NCBI GenBank assembly: GCA_902491765.1
Contig: CABUIY010000026.1
Location: forward strand, 1 to 24,881
From: an uncultured Collinsella sp.
Lineage (GTDB): Bacteria > Actinomycetota > Coriobacteriia > Coriobacteriales > Coriobacteriaceae
DNA length: 24,881 nucleotides
Direction: 5' to 3'
Part shown: piece after piece, positions 15,677 to 24,655 of the stretch
Layout of the letters: every line of letters begins with the position of its first letter
How positions within the stretch are numbered: the stretch's first letter is position 1
Notes under the pieces: model-generated
Database searches by the model: none
What the model saw: only the letters and a program-made list of their open reading frames with translations
Told to the model about the DNA's origin: nothing
Program-made: the position numbers and the translations under genes

Positions 15677-15677
<1 letters not shown>
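14769..15677 (+). CDS. atpG: F1Fo ATP synthase subunit gamma
   Basis: Gamma is the central rotor shaft. The 302-residue protein begins with the conserved coiled-coil pattern LRDIKKRISSVTTTKQITRT and MEMVSTAKIRRA. It has the SDRGLAGGFN segment and ends with the conserved helix beginning RKAMHSATENA and containing RQASITTEINEIVGGA. Atypical middle regions are within normal family variation. The stop overlaps the atpD start by one base. Confidence 0.96.
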
Positions 15678-17131
<1,454 letters not shown>

Positions 17132-17134
17132 GTT

Positions 17135-17527
17135 ATGCGTATCCGCATCGTGTGCCCCGTGAGCTGCGCCTATGAGGGCGACGCTGCGTTTGTGTCGATT
17201 CCGTCCACGGATGGCGAGTTTGGCGTTCTGCCTGCTCACTCCAGCGAGATCTGCACGATCGACCGCGGTTACGTTCGCGTTTCCGATAAGGCCATGGGCA
17301 CTGTCGACCACACGTTTGCCGTGGCCGGCGGCTATGCCCAGGTTGCGGACGATGTCGTGACCGTTCTCGCCGAGCGCGCTTGCGATTTGGCGACCGTCGA
17401 TGCCGACAAGCTTAAAGCTGATATTCAAGGTTTTGAAGAGAAGCTGGGTAATTTGTCGGAGGATGATGCACGCCGCGCCTACCTCTATAATGAAATCGCA
17501 TGGTGTAAGCTCAAGCTTGCCCAATAG
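17135..17527 (+). CDS. atpC: F1Fo ATP synthase subunit epsilon
   Basis: Epsilon caps the rotor and can inhibit ATP hydrolysis. The 130-residue protein has the N-terminal beta-sandwich (VSIPSTDGEFGVLPAHSSEI, FAVAGGYAQVADDVVTVLAERA) and a C-terminal two-helix region with a DDARRAYLYNEIAWCKLKLA end. It is the last gene of the operon. A terminator hairpin follows. Confidence 0.94.
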   Translation: MRIRIVCPVSCAYEGDAAFVSIPSTDGEFGVLPAHSSEICTIDRGYVRVSDKAMGTVDHTFAVAGGYAQVADDVVTVLAERACDLATVDADKLKADIQGFEEKLGNLSEDDARRAYLYNEIAWCKLKLAQ

Positions 17528-17563
17528 TCAAACGATTTAGCGTTCGACCATTTGCGAACACAT

Positions 17564-17602
17564 CATGCCCGGGATGGCCCAGCCACCCCGGGCATGCTTT
17601 TT
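17564..17602 (+). terminator. Terminator between atpC and murA
   Basis: A perfect 10-bp stem CATGCCCGGG/CCCGGGCATG (17564-17573 with 17587-17596) extends inward by three more pairs after a mismatch. It is followed by C and TTTTT, ending at 17602. The murA ribosome-binding site GAAAGGG begins at the very next base. Confidence 0.8.
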
Positions 17603-17615
17603 GAAAGGGTAGACC

Positions 17616-18899
17616 TTGGATATTATCCGCGTTGAGGGTGGCCACGCCATCGGAGGCTCCGTGCCCGTTTCGGGCGCCAAGAACTCCGCGCTCAAACTCA
17701 TGGCGGCAACGCTTCTGGCGCCGGGCAAGACGACGCTGCAGAACGTGCCCGATATTTCCGATGTCCACGTGATGGGCAAGGTGCTCAAAGGCATGGGCGC
17801 TACGATCGATGTTCTCGACGAGCACACGCTCGAGATTGATACCTCTCAGGTCGATTCATGGGAGGCCCCCTACGAGCTCGTTGCCAAGATGCGCGCTTCC
17901 ACCGCCGTCATGGGACCCCTGCTGGGCCGCTTCCATCGCGCCAAAATTGCCATGCCGGGCGGCTGCAACCTGGGTGCTCGCAAGATCGATATGCACATTC
18001 TTGGTCTTGAGGCCCTGGGCGTTGAGTTCGATACCGCCCACGGTTACATCAACGCTAATGCGCCCCAAGGTCTGCGCGGTACCACCGTCACGCTCGAGTT
18101 CGCCAGCGTCGGTGCGACCGAGAACCTCATCATGGCCTCTGTGCGCGCACAGGGCACCACGGTTATCGACAATGCCGCCCGCGAGCCCGAGATCGTCGAT
18201 CTCGCCAACATGCTCAACGAGATGGGCGCTAAGATTGTCGGCGCCGGTACGCCTGTCGTGACCATCGAGGGCGTGGAAGAGCTGCATCCTGTTACCCATC
18301 GCGTAGTGGGCGACCGAATCGAGGCCGGTACCTTTATCGTTGCCGGTGCGTTGATGGCCGACGATCGCGGTGTCGACGTCACGGGTTTTTGCCCCATTCA
18401 CTTGGGCATGGTGCTCAAGAAGATGGAGCTCATGGGTATCGACTGCGAGCGCGTCGAGGATGGCGTCCATGTGAACCGTGCCGAGCGTATCAAGCCGGTC
18501 GACATCCAGACGCTTCCGTTCCCCGGCTTCCCGACGGACATGCAGGCACAGATTATGGTACTCTCCGCCCTTGCCGACGGCAGTTCCGTTATTACCGAGA
18601 ACATCTTCGAGAATCGCTTTATGTTTGCCTCTGAGCTGGTGCGCATGGGTGCCGACATTCGTATCGAGAGCCATCACGCCATGATTCATGGCGTCAAGGG
18701 CTTCTCGGGTGCACAGGTTACCTCGCCCGATCTGCGTGGCGGAGCGGCCCTCGTCGTAGCGGGCTTGATCGCCGACGGGACGACCGAGGTTTCGGCCATT
18801 CATCACATCAAGCGCGGCTACGAGCAGTTTGTCGAAAAGCTGCAGGCGCTTGGCGCGCATGTCGAGCATGCTACCGTCCCCGATCCCGTCATCTACTAA
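17616..18899 (+). CDS. murA: UDP-N-acetylglucosamine 1-carboxyvinyltransferase
   Basis: MurA transfers enolpyruvate from PEP to UDP-GlcNAc, the first committed step of peptidoglycan synthesis. The 427-residue protein has SGAKNSALK with the catalytic-site Lys22, and PGGCNLGAR with the PEP-binding Cys117 (equivalent to E. coli Cys115). The Cys is retained, so the fosfomycin target residue is present. Other landmarks are EFASVGATENLIMA, AAREPEIVDLA, RIEAGTFIVA and FPTDMQAQ. The start is TTG, supported by GAAAGGG six bases upstream; the protein begins MDIIRVEGG as in the family. The LCP-family gene follows 12 bases after its stop. Confidence 0.96.
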   Translation: MDIIRVEGGHAIGGSVPVSGAKNSALKLMAATLLAPGKTTLQNVPDISDVHVMGKVLKGMGATIDVLDEHTLEIDTSQVDSWEAPYELVAKMRASTAVMGPLLGRFHRAKIAMPGGCNLGARKIDMHILGLEALGVEFDTAHGYINANAPQGLRGTTVTLEFASVGATENLIMASVRAQGTTVIDNAAREPEIVDLANMLNEMGAKIVGAGTPVVTIEGVEELHPVTHRVVGDRIEAGTFIVAGALMADDRGVDVTGFCPIHLGMVLKKMELMGIDCERVEDGVHVNRAERIKPVDIQTLPFPGFPTDMQAQIMVLSALADGSSVITENIFENRFMFASELVRMGADIRIESHHAMIHGVKGFSGAQVTSPDLRGGAALVVAGLIADGTTEVSAIHHIKRGYEQFVEKLQALGAHVEHATVPDPVIY

Positions 18900-18911
18900 T
18901 ACAGGTTGCCT

Positions 18912-20147
18912 ATGTTTAATAAAAAGCCCCTAGCGGATACCACCGCCCGAAGACCCTCAACTGGTGCGCAGGCCAAGATCTACAGTCGCGATAACGTGGC
19001 TCGCTATTCCGAGCGCGCTCGTCAACGTCGTCGTAGCCACACGATTCGTCACGTCGCGCTCATTGTCGTGCTTGGTGTGCTGCTGAGTGCTACTACCGCT
19101 GCCGGCCTGTGGTTTGCCACCATTATGGGCAAGCTCGGCGATTCTAATGTCATTACCGACAATCTGCGCCGGGTTCTGGTTGACACCGATGAGGCAAAGG
19201 ATCCGTTCTACGTGCTGCTTCTTGGCACCGACGGCCGTCCGGGCGAGGATACGTATCGTGCCGACTCGATTATCCTGGCACGCATCGACCCCACGCAAAA
19301 GCAGGCGACGCTCATTTCCGTTCCGCGCGACACCAAGGTCGAGTACAAGGGCGAGACCATGAAGATCAACGCCTGCCATACCGTTGGCGGCGCCGAGGCC
19401 ATGGTCGAGGCGGTCAATGAGCTGTGCGGAGTTCAGATTTCCCACTATGCCGAGGTCAGCTTCGACGGTATGCAGGCGCTGATTGATTCGGTTGGCGGTA
19501 TCGACATTAACGCAACCGATGATGTTGACGACCCCGAGCACCTGGATATTAAGATTACCGCTGGCCAGCAGCATATGGACGGTGCCACCGCCCTTACCTA
19601 TGCCCGCTGCCGCTACACCTATGCCGACGGCGATTACACGCGCATGCGCCACCAGCGTCAGGTGCTTGGCGCCCTTGCCAACCAGATTCTCAATAACTTC
19701 GATGCCACGAAGATCTTTGGCCTGGTTAATTCGCTGTCTGATATGCTCGTAACCGATATGAGCGTTCAGGATATCGTGGCTACGGTCAATGCCATGCGCG
19801 GTATGGATGTCGACGGTATCTACTCGGCCAACCTGCCCTCGTACGCCGACGACAGCACCATGATCGACGGTGTGAGCTACGTCTTTGTCTACGAGGACGA
19901 GCTCAAGGAAATGATGGAGCGCGTCGATGCCGGCAAGGATCCCAAGGGTCCCAACACCATGGGTCTTTCCGACGGTTCCAGCTCTACGATCGGCGACCTG
20001 AACAACAACACGTCTGATGACTACGCAAACGGTACCGCAACCTCATCGGTCAGCTCTGACGATTCCGATGACTCAAGCGATTCAAGCGATTCGGACTACT
20101 ACGAAGAGCCCACCGGCGACGGCAACGGCTACGAAGCCAACTACTAA
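18912..20147 (+). CDS. LytR-CpsA-Psr (LCP) family cell-wall glycopolymer ligase
   Basis: LCP proteins attach teichoic acids or other glycopolymers from lipid carriers to peptidoglycan outside the membrane. The 411-residue protein has a basic cytoplasmic tail with an RQRRR cluster and one membrane helix at about 46-71. The LCP domain follows, with FYVLLLGTDGRPG, YRADSIILARID, LISVPRDTKV, MKINACHTVGG and ALTYARCRY, the usual phosphate- and metal-binding Asp/Arg positions. The C-terminal 80 or so residues are Ser/Asp/Asn/Thr-rich and disordered. I prefer the ATG at 18912 over a TTG two codons earlier. It is coupled to murA, in keeping with a wall-assembly role. The exact polymer is unknown. Confidence 0.92.
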   Translation: MFNKKPLADTTARRPSTGAQAKIYSRDNVARYSERARQRRRSHTIRHVALIVVLGVLLSATTAAGLWFATIMGKLGDSNVITDNLRRVLVDTDEAKDPFYVLLLGTDGRPGEDTYRADSIILARIDPTQKQATLISVPRDTKVEYKGETMKINACHTVGGAEAMVEAVNELCGVQISHYAEVSFDGMQALIDSVGGIDINATDDVDDPEHLDIKITAGQQHMDGATALTYARCRYTYADGDYTRMRHQRQVLGALANQILNNFDATKIFGLVNSLSDMLVTDMSVQDIVATVNAMRGMDVDGIYSANLPSYADDSTMIDGVSYVFVYEDELKEMMERVDAGKDPKGPNTMGLSDGSSSTIGDLNNNTSDDYANGTATSSVSSDDSDDSSDSSDSDYYEEPTGDGNGYEANY

Positions 20148-20294
20148 GTTACGGCGTTTTACCAAACGCCGTAACGGCTCGACGCTGCGCGCCGCCCAAG
20201 GCGACAATTTGTCATTCAAAAGGCAGGGCATGACCAGAAGGTCAATGCCCTGCCTTTTTCATGCCAACTTGTTCGCCTTGGACGTCGCTCGCTG
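20148..20294 (+). repeat. Two-hairpin intergenic element, copy 2
   Basis: This copy begins on the base after the LCP-gene stop. Hairpin A is a perfect 12-bp stem (20148-20159 with 20164-20175, loop TACC). A 20-base linker identical to copy 1 spans 20178-20197. Hairpin B pairs about 20197-20231 with 20245-20280 and has four mismatches in its middle left arm. The 14-base tail 20281-20294 is identical to copy 1. Orientation relative to the upstream gene is the same as at 4442-4587. Confidence 0.85.
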
Positions 20295-20336
20295 ACGTTG
20301 GCTCAACCTGCGGTGCTGACTACTCCCCTTGCCACC

Positions 20337-20377
20337 AAAAACCGCCCCGTTCTCGGTTTTGAGGACGGGGCGGTTTT
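20337..20377. terminator. Bidirectional terminator between the LCP gene and pepT
   Basis: A 13-bp perfect stem (20338-20350 with 20365-20377) continues inward by about five pairs. It has A residues on the left and TTTT on the right, so it can end transcripts from both the LCP gene and the convergent pepT gene. Confidence 0.85.
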
Positions 20378-20401
20378 GCTTACCTAGATTGTTCGAGTTC
20401 C

Positions 20402-21649
20402 CTATGCAAAGCGGGCGACGAGCTCCTGGAGCACGTCGGTCATCTTGACGAGCGAACTGACCGGGACGAACTCGTTGACGCCGTGGTAGCAATAGCCGCC
20501 GATGGAAAGGTTGGGGCAGGGCAGACCGCGGAACGACAGCTGAGCGCCGTCGGTGCCGCCACGAATCGGCAGCACTTGGGGCTCAACGCCGCAGGCAAGA
20601 TAGGCTTCCTTGGCAACATCAATAAGCTCGGGATAGTCACGAACGATCTCGGCCATATTTCGATACTGCTGCTTAATCTCGACCGTCACGCGCTCCTCAC
20701 CCAGACGCTGGTTGAGCATCGAGGCGGCGGCATCAATAAGGTCGAGTTTCTGCTGGAACTTGGCGGCGTCATGGTCGCGGACGATATAGCGCGCTGTGGC
20801 GTGATCGACGGTCGCAGATACACCCTCAAGGTGATAAAAGCCCTCGTAGCCTTCCGTATACTCCGGTCGCTGCACGTAGGGGAGCAACGCGTTGAAGTCG
20901 CAGAACAGATTGCCTGCGTTGACCATACGGCCCTTAGCGTCGCCCGGGTGGATGGACTGGCCCTCAAAGCGGACGGTCGCCTCGGCGGCGTTAAAGCACT
21001 CCCACTCCAGTTCGCCGATGGGGCCGCCGTCGACCGTGTAGGCGTACTTGCAGCCAAAGGTATCGATATCCAACAGCTCGGCTCCGTGGCCGATCTCCTC
21101 GTCAGGGCAGAAGCAAATGCCGAGTGCGGGATGGGGCAGAGAAGGGTCCTGAGCGATACGCGCGACAAGCGACATGATCTCGGCGACGCCTGCCTTGTCA
21201 TCCGCGCCCAGCAGCGTGGTGCCATCGCTGCAGACCAGGTCCTCACCCGCGAGGTCATTCAGGGCGGGAAGCTTGGCGGTACTCATGGCAACGGGCTTAC
21301 CGTCAACCGTGCCGCAGACCAGGTCGCCACCTTCGTAGTGTACGATGTGCGGCTTCACGCCGGCGCCCGGTGCAACTTCGGTGGTGTCGAGATGGGCGAT
21401 CAGGCCCAGGGCGGGCTTGTCCTCAGCGCCCGCACTTGCGGGGATATGCGCGCAGACATAGGCGTGCTCGGTCACGTGGGCATCTTCCGCACCAAGCTCG
21501 CGCAGCTCTTCAGCCAGCACGTTGGCAAGGTCAAACTGAACGGCGCTCGAGGGTACCTGGTCGCAGTTTGCATCCTCGGACTGCGTGTTGATCTGGACGT
21601 AGCGCAAAAAGCGTTCGAGGACATCGGGGCTCGTGGTGGTGTTTTCCAT
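20402..21649 (-). CDS. pepT: Peptidase T (tripeptide aminopeptidase, M20 family)
   Basis: PepT is a cytoplasmic zinc aminopeptidase that removes N-terminal residues from tripeptides. The 415-residue protein has the M20 metal ligands in order: HLDTTEVAP (His86, Asp88), LLGADDKAG (Asp150), CPDEEIGHG (Glu184/185), a TVDGGPIGELEWE strand, and YCYHGVNEF with the last His. The segment RGGTDGAQLSFRGLPCPNLSIGG is characteristic of PepT. The frame extends 32 codons further upstream, but the ATG at 21649 has GGAG at good spacing and begins MENTTTSPDVLERFLRYV, matching the family. It is divergent from the DtxR-family gene. Confidence 0.95.
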   Translation of the reverse strand: MENTTTSPDVLERFLRYVQINTQSEDANCDQVPSSAVQFDLANVLAEELRELGAEDAHVTEHAYVCAHIPASAGAEDKPALGLIAHLDTTEVAPGAGVKPHIVHYEGGDLVCGTVDGKPVAMSTAKLPALNDLAGEDLVCSDGTTLLGADDKAGVAEIMSLVARIAQDPSLPHPALGICFCPDEEIGHGAELLDIDTFGCKYAYTVDGGPIGELEWECFNAAEATVRFEGQSIHPGDAKGRMVNAGNLFCDFNALLPYVQRPEYTEGYEGFYHLEGVSATVDHATARYIVRDHDAAKFQQKLDLIDAAASMLNQRLGEERVTVEIKQQYRNMAEIVRDYPELIDVAKEAYLACGVEPQVLPIRGGTDGAQLSFRGLPCPNLSIGGYCYHGVNEFVPVSSLVKMTDVLQELVARFA

Positions 21650-21697
21650 AAAGACCGCTCCAATCTTGGTCGTCGTGTGCAACAAGAACTCTAGCAC

Positions 21698-21715
21698 GGT
21701 ATGCCACGGCATACC
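21698..21715. promoter_or_regulatory. Perfect dyad operator candidate in the pepT/dtxR divergent region
   Basis: GGTATGCC and GGCATACC form perfect 8-bp arms around AC. On the plus side a TAGAAT -10 lies at 21733-21738 and the dyad falls at its -35 position. On the minus side the dyad lies upstream of pepT. A regulator bound here could control both genes; self-regulation by the adjacent DtxR-family protein is inferred. Confidence 0.5.
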
Positions 21716-21769
21716 ACGACGCTTGGATGGGGTAGAATCAGCCATTGAATGCAGAAGGGACGGAAGATC

Positions 21770-22192
21770 ATGGATACGACAAATAGCTCGCGCGAACTAC
21801 ATCTGACGGTGGCGAACGAAGACTACTTGGAGTGCATGGTTCGCATTGAAAGCGAAGAGGGGGAAACCAACGGCGTGCGATCGGTCGACATCGCGCAGCG
21901 CCTTGGCGTCTCCAAGGCATCGGTCAATAAAGCGGTTTCGGCGCTCAAGGCATCCGAACTTGTCGAGCAATCGCACTACGGCAAGGTGGTCCTGACCGAT
22001 CGCGGCCGCGAGGTTGGTACGGCTATCTGGTACCGTCATCGCCTCATCCGCACGTTTTTGGTTCAGGAGCTCGGTGTCGAATTTGAGCGAGCCGATTCCG
22101 AGGCCTGCATGATGGAGCATGCGCTATCCGAGGACACGATGAGCCGCTGGCTCGCCTATCTCGAAAAGCAGGGAATCAGCGTCGAGGAATAG
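21770..22192 (+). CDS. DtxR/MntR-family metal-dependent transcriptional regulator
   Basis: This 140-residue protein has an N-terminal winged helix (VRSVDIAQRLGVSKASVNKAVSALK at 36-60, and a KVVLTDRGREVG wing) and a dimerisation and metal-binding domain. It lacks the C-terminal SH3-like domain of DtxR, so its length resembles MntR. Candidate metal ligands are Asp18 and Glu21 in NEDYLE (MntR-like), His90 in YRHRLI, and Cys113, Glu116 and His117 in EACMMEH (DtxR-like Cys-x-x-Glu-His). Iron or manganese cannot be chosen from this mixture. I prefer the ATG at 21770 (GGAAG upstream) over one seven codons earlier. A homocysteine S-methyltransferase gene follows after 10 bases. Confidence 0.9.
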   Translation: MDTTNSSRELHLTVANEDYLECMVRIESEEGETNGVRSVDIAQRLGVSKASVNKAVSALKASELVEQSHYGKVVLTDRGREVGTAIWYRHRLIRTFLVQELGVEFERADSEACMMEHALSEDTMSRWLAYLEKQGISVEE

Positions 22193-22202
22193 CGGGATAT
22201 AT

Positions 22203-23096
22203 ATGGATACGAGTTATTACAACCGCTTTGGTGCCGAGGAACTTACGCGCCGCTTGTCGAGCGAGACCTTGTTGGCGCAGGGCCCCATGGGCAGTGTTCT
22301 GTTGAGTGAGTACGATGCCGCCGACATTCCACCGGCGTTTTGGAATCTGGCAGAGCCGCAGACCGTTTCTCGTATCCATCGCTTGTATGTCGCCGCCGGC
22401 GCGCAGGTGCTCATTACCAACACCTTTCAGGCATCAAGCTATGCCCTCAAACACGACCAGATTGCGCCGTCCGTGGCGGAGGTCAATCGCGGGGCCGTCG
22501 ACGATGCCCGCCAGGCGCACCCTCAGCTGCTGCTGGGCTCGATGGGCCCGATCGGTATTGAGTGGTTTGCCGAGGACTCTGCCGAGTATCGTGAAATCCG
22601 AGGCATTGCGCGCGAACAGGCGCACGCCTTGCTCAATGCCGGCGTTGACGGTCTGCTGATCGAGACGGTGACGTCTATCCGTAATTTGCAGCCCATGCTT
22701 GCCGGCGCTCGAGATGCCGCCGACGGCATGCCTGTTCTGGTGAGTTTTGTCGTTGACGATAAAGGCGACCTGTTGGGCGATGGCCTCAACATCGAGGCAG
22801 CCGTTTTGTACGCCGAAAAACACGGCGCAAACTCGGTTGGTGTTAATTGCTGTTCGCTTGCGGCCGCTAACGCGGCGGTGCCCAGGATGGTTGCATCGGC
22901 GACTACTCCCGTCACGGTGCGTCCCAACGTAGGCGATCCGGTCCAGACTCAGGATGGCCCCGTATGGCACGAGAACCCCGAAGCTTTCGCGCGCGCATGC
23001 ATCGAATGGAGACATGCCGGCGCCGCAATGGTGGGCAGTTGTTGTGGAACCACGGCAATCACTACGGCAGCGATGGCCGAGGCGCTCGATATATAA
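22203..23096 (+). CDS. Homocysteine S-methyltransferase family protein
   Basis: Members transfer a methyl group to homocysteine using a zinc-bound thiolate, in methionine synthesis or salvage. The 297-residue protein is a single barrel domain with LLAQGPMGSVL (residues 23-33), ITNTFQASSYAL and GPIGIEW. The three zinc cysteines are provided by GVNCC (Cys216/217) and GSCCGTT (Cys280/281). The usual DGAMGT-type N-terminal motif reads QGPMGS, so an Asp is replaced. It could be the S-methylmethionine-type enzyme or the first module of a split methionine synthase; the sequence does not decide. It is probably co-transcribed with the upstream regulator, and a terminator follows directly. Confidence 0.87.
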   Translation: MDTSYYNRFGAEELTRRLSSETLLAQGPMGSVLLSEYDAADIPPAFWNLAEPQTVSRIHRLYVAAGAQVLITNTFQASSYALKHDQIAPSVAEVNRGAVDDARQAHPQLLLGSMGPIGIEWFAEDSAEYREIRGIAREQAHALLNAGVDGLLIETVTSIRNLQPMLAGARDAADGMPVLVSFVVDDKGDLLGDGLNIEAAVLYAEKHGANSVGVNCCSLAAANAAVPRMVASATTPVTVRPNVGDPVQTQDGPVWHENPEAFARACIEWRHAGAAMVGSCCGTTAITTAAMAEALDI

Positions 23097-23101
23097 AGGG
23101 T

Positions 23102-23130
23102 AAAACCGCTCCATACGGGGCGGTTTTTTT
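23102..23130 (+). terminator. Terminator of the dtxR-methyltransferase unit
   Basis: An 11-bp stem (23102-23112 with 23117-23127, one G-T pair) with an ATAC loop leads into an unbroken run of T ending at 23130. It is five bases after the methyltransferase stop. Confidence 0.9.
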
Positions 23131-23144
23131 ATTGCCTGCATGTC

Positions 23145-23215
23145 CTCGGCAGCATTTGCCCAAATGGTGAATGCTGGTGCCGGCAGGTTGCCGAGTGCAT
23201 GTTGCGGGTATACCC
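23145..23215. promoter_or_regulatory. Inverted repeats upstream of the phosphohexomutase gene
   Basis: Two competing 7-bp pairings are visible: 23145-23151 with 23189-23195, and 23150-23156 with 23170-23176. A perfect palindrome GGGTATACCC follows at 23206-23215. They may be operators or a folded leader. I recognise no known riboswitch and find no clear promoter. Confidence 0.3.
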
Positions 23216-23254
23216 CATGCGTACCATGATCCAAACACTGTGAGGTGTCTGCGC

Positions 23255-24655
23255 GTGTGCGCGATAATTCATTTTGGAACTGACGGTTGGCGCGCTCGCG
23301 TCGATGAGGACTTCACTGCCGATAACGTTGCCCGTATCGCCGATGCCGTCGGCGAGTTGTGGCAAAAGACCAATCCGGGCAAAACGGTATATATAGGGTT
23401 CGACACCCGGCCCCTGGCGCGCGAGTTCGCTGAGCTTGCGGCGGGCGTGCTAGCAGCGCACGGGCTAGACGCCGTGCTCGCTTCGCGACCTGTCCCGACC
23501 CCTGCCCTTACATGGGCGGCGGCTTATGACGGTGAAGCGTGCGGCGCGCTCATGGTGACGGGGTCCCATCATCCGCAGGGCTATCTGTGCCTCAAGATTC
23601 GCATGGGTGACGGCTCGACCGCCAACCAGGATGTCATCGAAGAGCTCGAAGAGACTATGGCTCCCGAGCCAATGGGGATCGAGGGGCAATATCGCACCGC
23701 GGATATCATTCCTGACTATATGCAGGCGGTGGCATCGTTTGTCGATGCCGAAGCCATCCGCGCCGCGCACTTGCGCGTGGTTGTCGATCCCATGGGCGGC
23801 GCAGCCCAGGGCTATCTAGCCGACTTACTGCGCGAGCTTGGCGTTGAGGTGCACGAGATTCACGCCGGGCAGGCGTCTGACCAAGAAGATATCTGCCCCG
23901 ACCCCGTTGAACCGTGGGTGGACGCTTGCGAGCGCACGGTTATCGAGGACGGAGCTTGCGCTGGCCTGGTGACCGACGGCGACGCCGACCGTATCGGCGC
24001 GGTTGACGAGCGCGGCAGATATATACATCCGCATCAGATCATGGCGCTCGTTTTGGGCGACTTGGTTCAATTTCGTAATTTGGAGGGGCGCGTCGTCGTC
24101 AATCTTTCATGCTCGACGCTCGTGCGTCGCATTGCCGAGGCGCTTGGCTGCCGCGTGACCGTCAAACCAGTCGGTTTCAAATATATAGCGGCGGAGATGA
24201 AGAAGGGCGGCGTCCTCATAGGCGGCGAAGAAGCCGGTGGTATCGGCATCGCCGCGCATATGCCCGAGCGCGATGGAATCCTCGCCTGTCTGATTCTGTG
24301 TGAGCTTATGGCAAAGACGGGCGCGCCTTTGGGCGTTCTGGTCGACCAACTCGAGGACAGTTTTGGTAAGACGAGTTACGGTCGACGCGATTTGCGCCTT
24401 GAGGCCGAAGATGCCGAAACGTTGCGAACCCTGCTGCCGGGCGTAAACCCCAAGTCGATTTGTGGCAAGGTGCCGCAAAACGTTAGCCATATGGATGGCT
24501 TGCGTTTGGCATTCGAGGATGACACGTGGCTGCTGGTCCGTCCTAGCGGGACCGAACCGGTGGTGCGCGTCTACGCCGAGGGGTTCTCGGTGGAAGAACG
24601 TGATGAGTTGCTCGATGCTGGCTGTGCTTTAGCTAGGGGGACGTATCCGCTTTAA
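23255..24655 (+). CDS. Phosphohexomutase (phosphoglucomutase/phosphomannomutase family)
   Basis: This family moves phosphate between C1 and C6 of hexoses through a phosphoserine. The 466-residue protein begins IHFGTDGWRA near its N-terminus. The phosphoserine loop is TGSHHPQGY (Ser104), where the family more often has TASHNP. The metal loop DGDADR is at 241-246, the sugar-specificity loop GEEAGG at 324-329, and the phosphate-binding RPSGTEP at 429-435. I chose the GTG at 23255, preceded by GTGAGGTG. The open frame extends to 23171, but that region contains hairpins and no family-like sequence. The choice between glucose and mannose substrates is open. Five rare ATA isoleucine codons were seen. 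Confidence 0.9.
   Translation: MCAIIHFGTDGWRARVDEDFTADNVARIADAVGELWQKTNPGKTVYIGFDTRPLAREFAELAAGVLAAHGLDAVLASRPVPTPALTWAAAYDGEACGALMVTGSHHPQGYLCLKIRMGDGSTANQDVIEELEETMAPEPMGIEGQYRTADIIPDYMQAVASFVDAEAIRAAHLRVVVDPMGGAAQGYLADLLRELGVEVHEIHAGQASDQEDICPDPVEPWVDACERTVIEDGACAGLVTDGDADRIGAVDERGRYIHPHQIMALVLGDLVQFRNLEGRVVVNLSCSTLVRRIAEALGCRVTVKPVGFKYIAAEMKKGGVLIGGEEAGGIGIAAHMPERDGILACLILCELMAKTGAPLGVLVDQLEDSFGKTSYGRRDLRLEAEDAETLRTLLPGVNPKSICGKVPQNVSHMDGLRLAFEDDTWLLVRPSGTEPVVRVYAEGFSVEERDELLDAGCALARGTYPL

Noticed and set aside
20483..21694. A 403-codon plus-strand frame opposite pepT
   Set aside because: The minus strand encodes a full peptidase T with all metal ligands; the plus frame has no family features.
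23171..23254. Upstream extension of the phosphohexomutase by 28 codons
   Set aside because: The extension overlaps inverted repeats and a palindrome, has no family similarity, and a GTG with GTGAGGTG upstream fits better.
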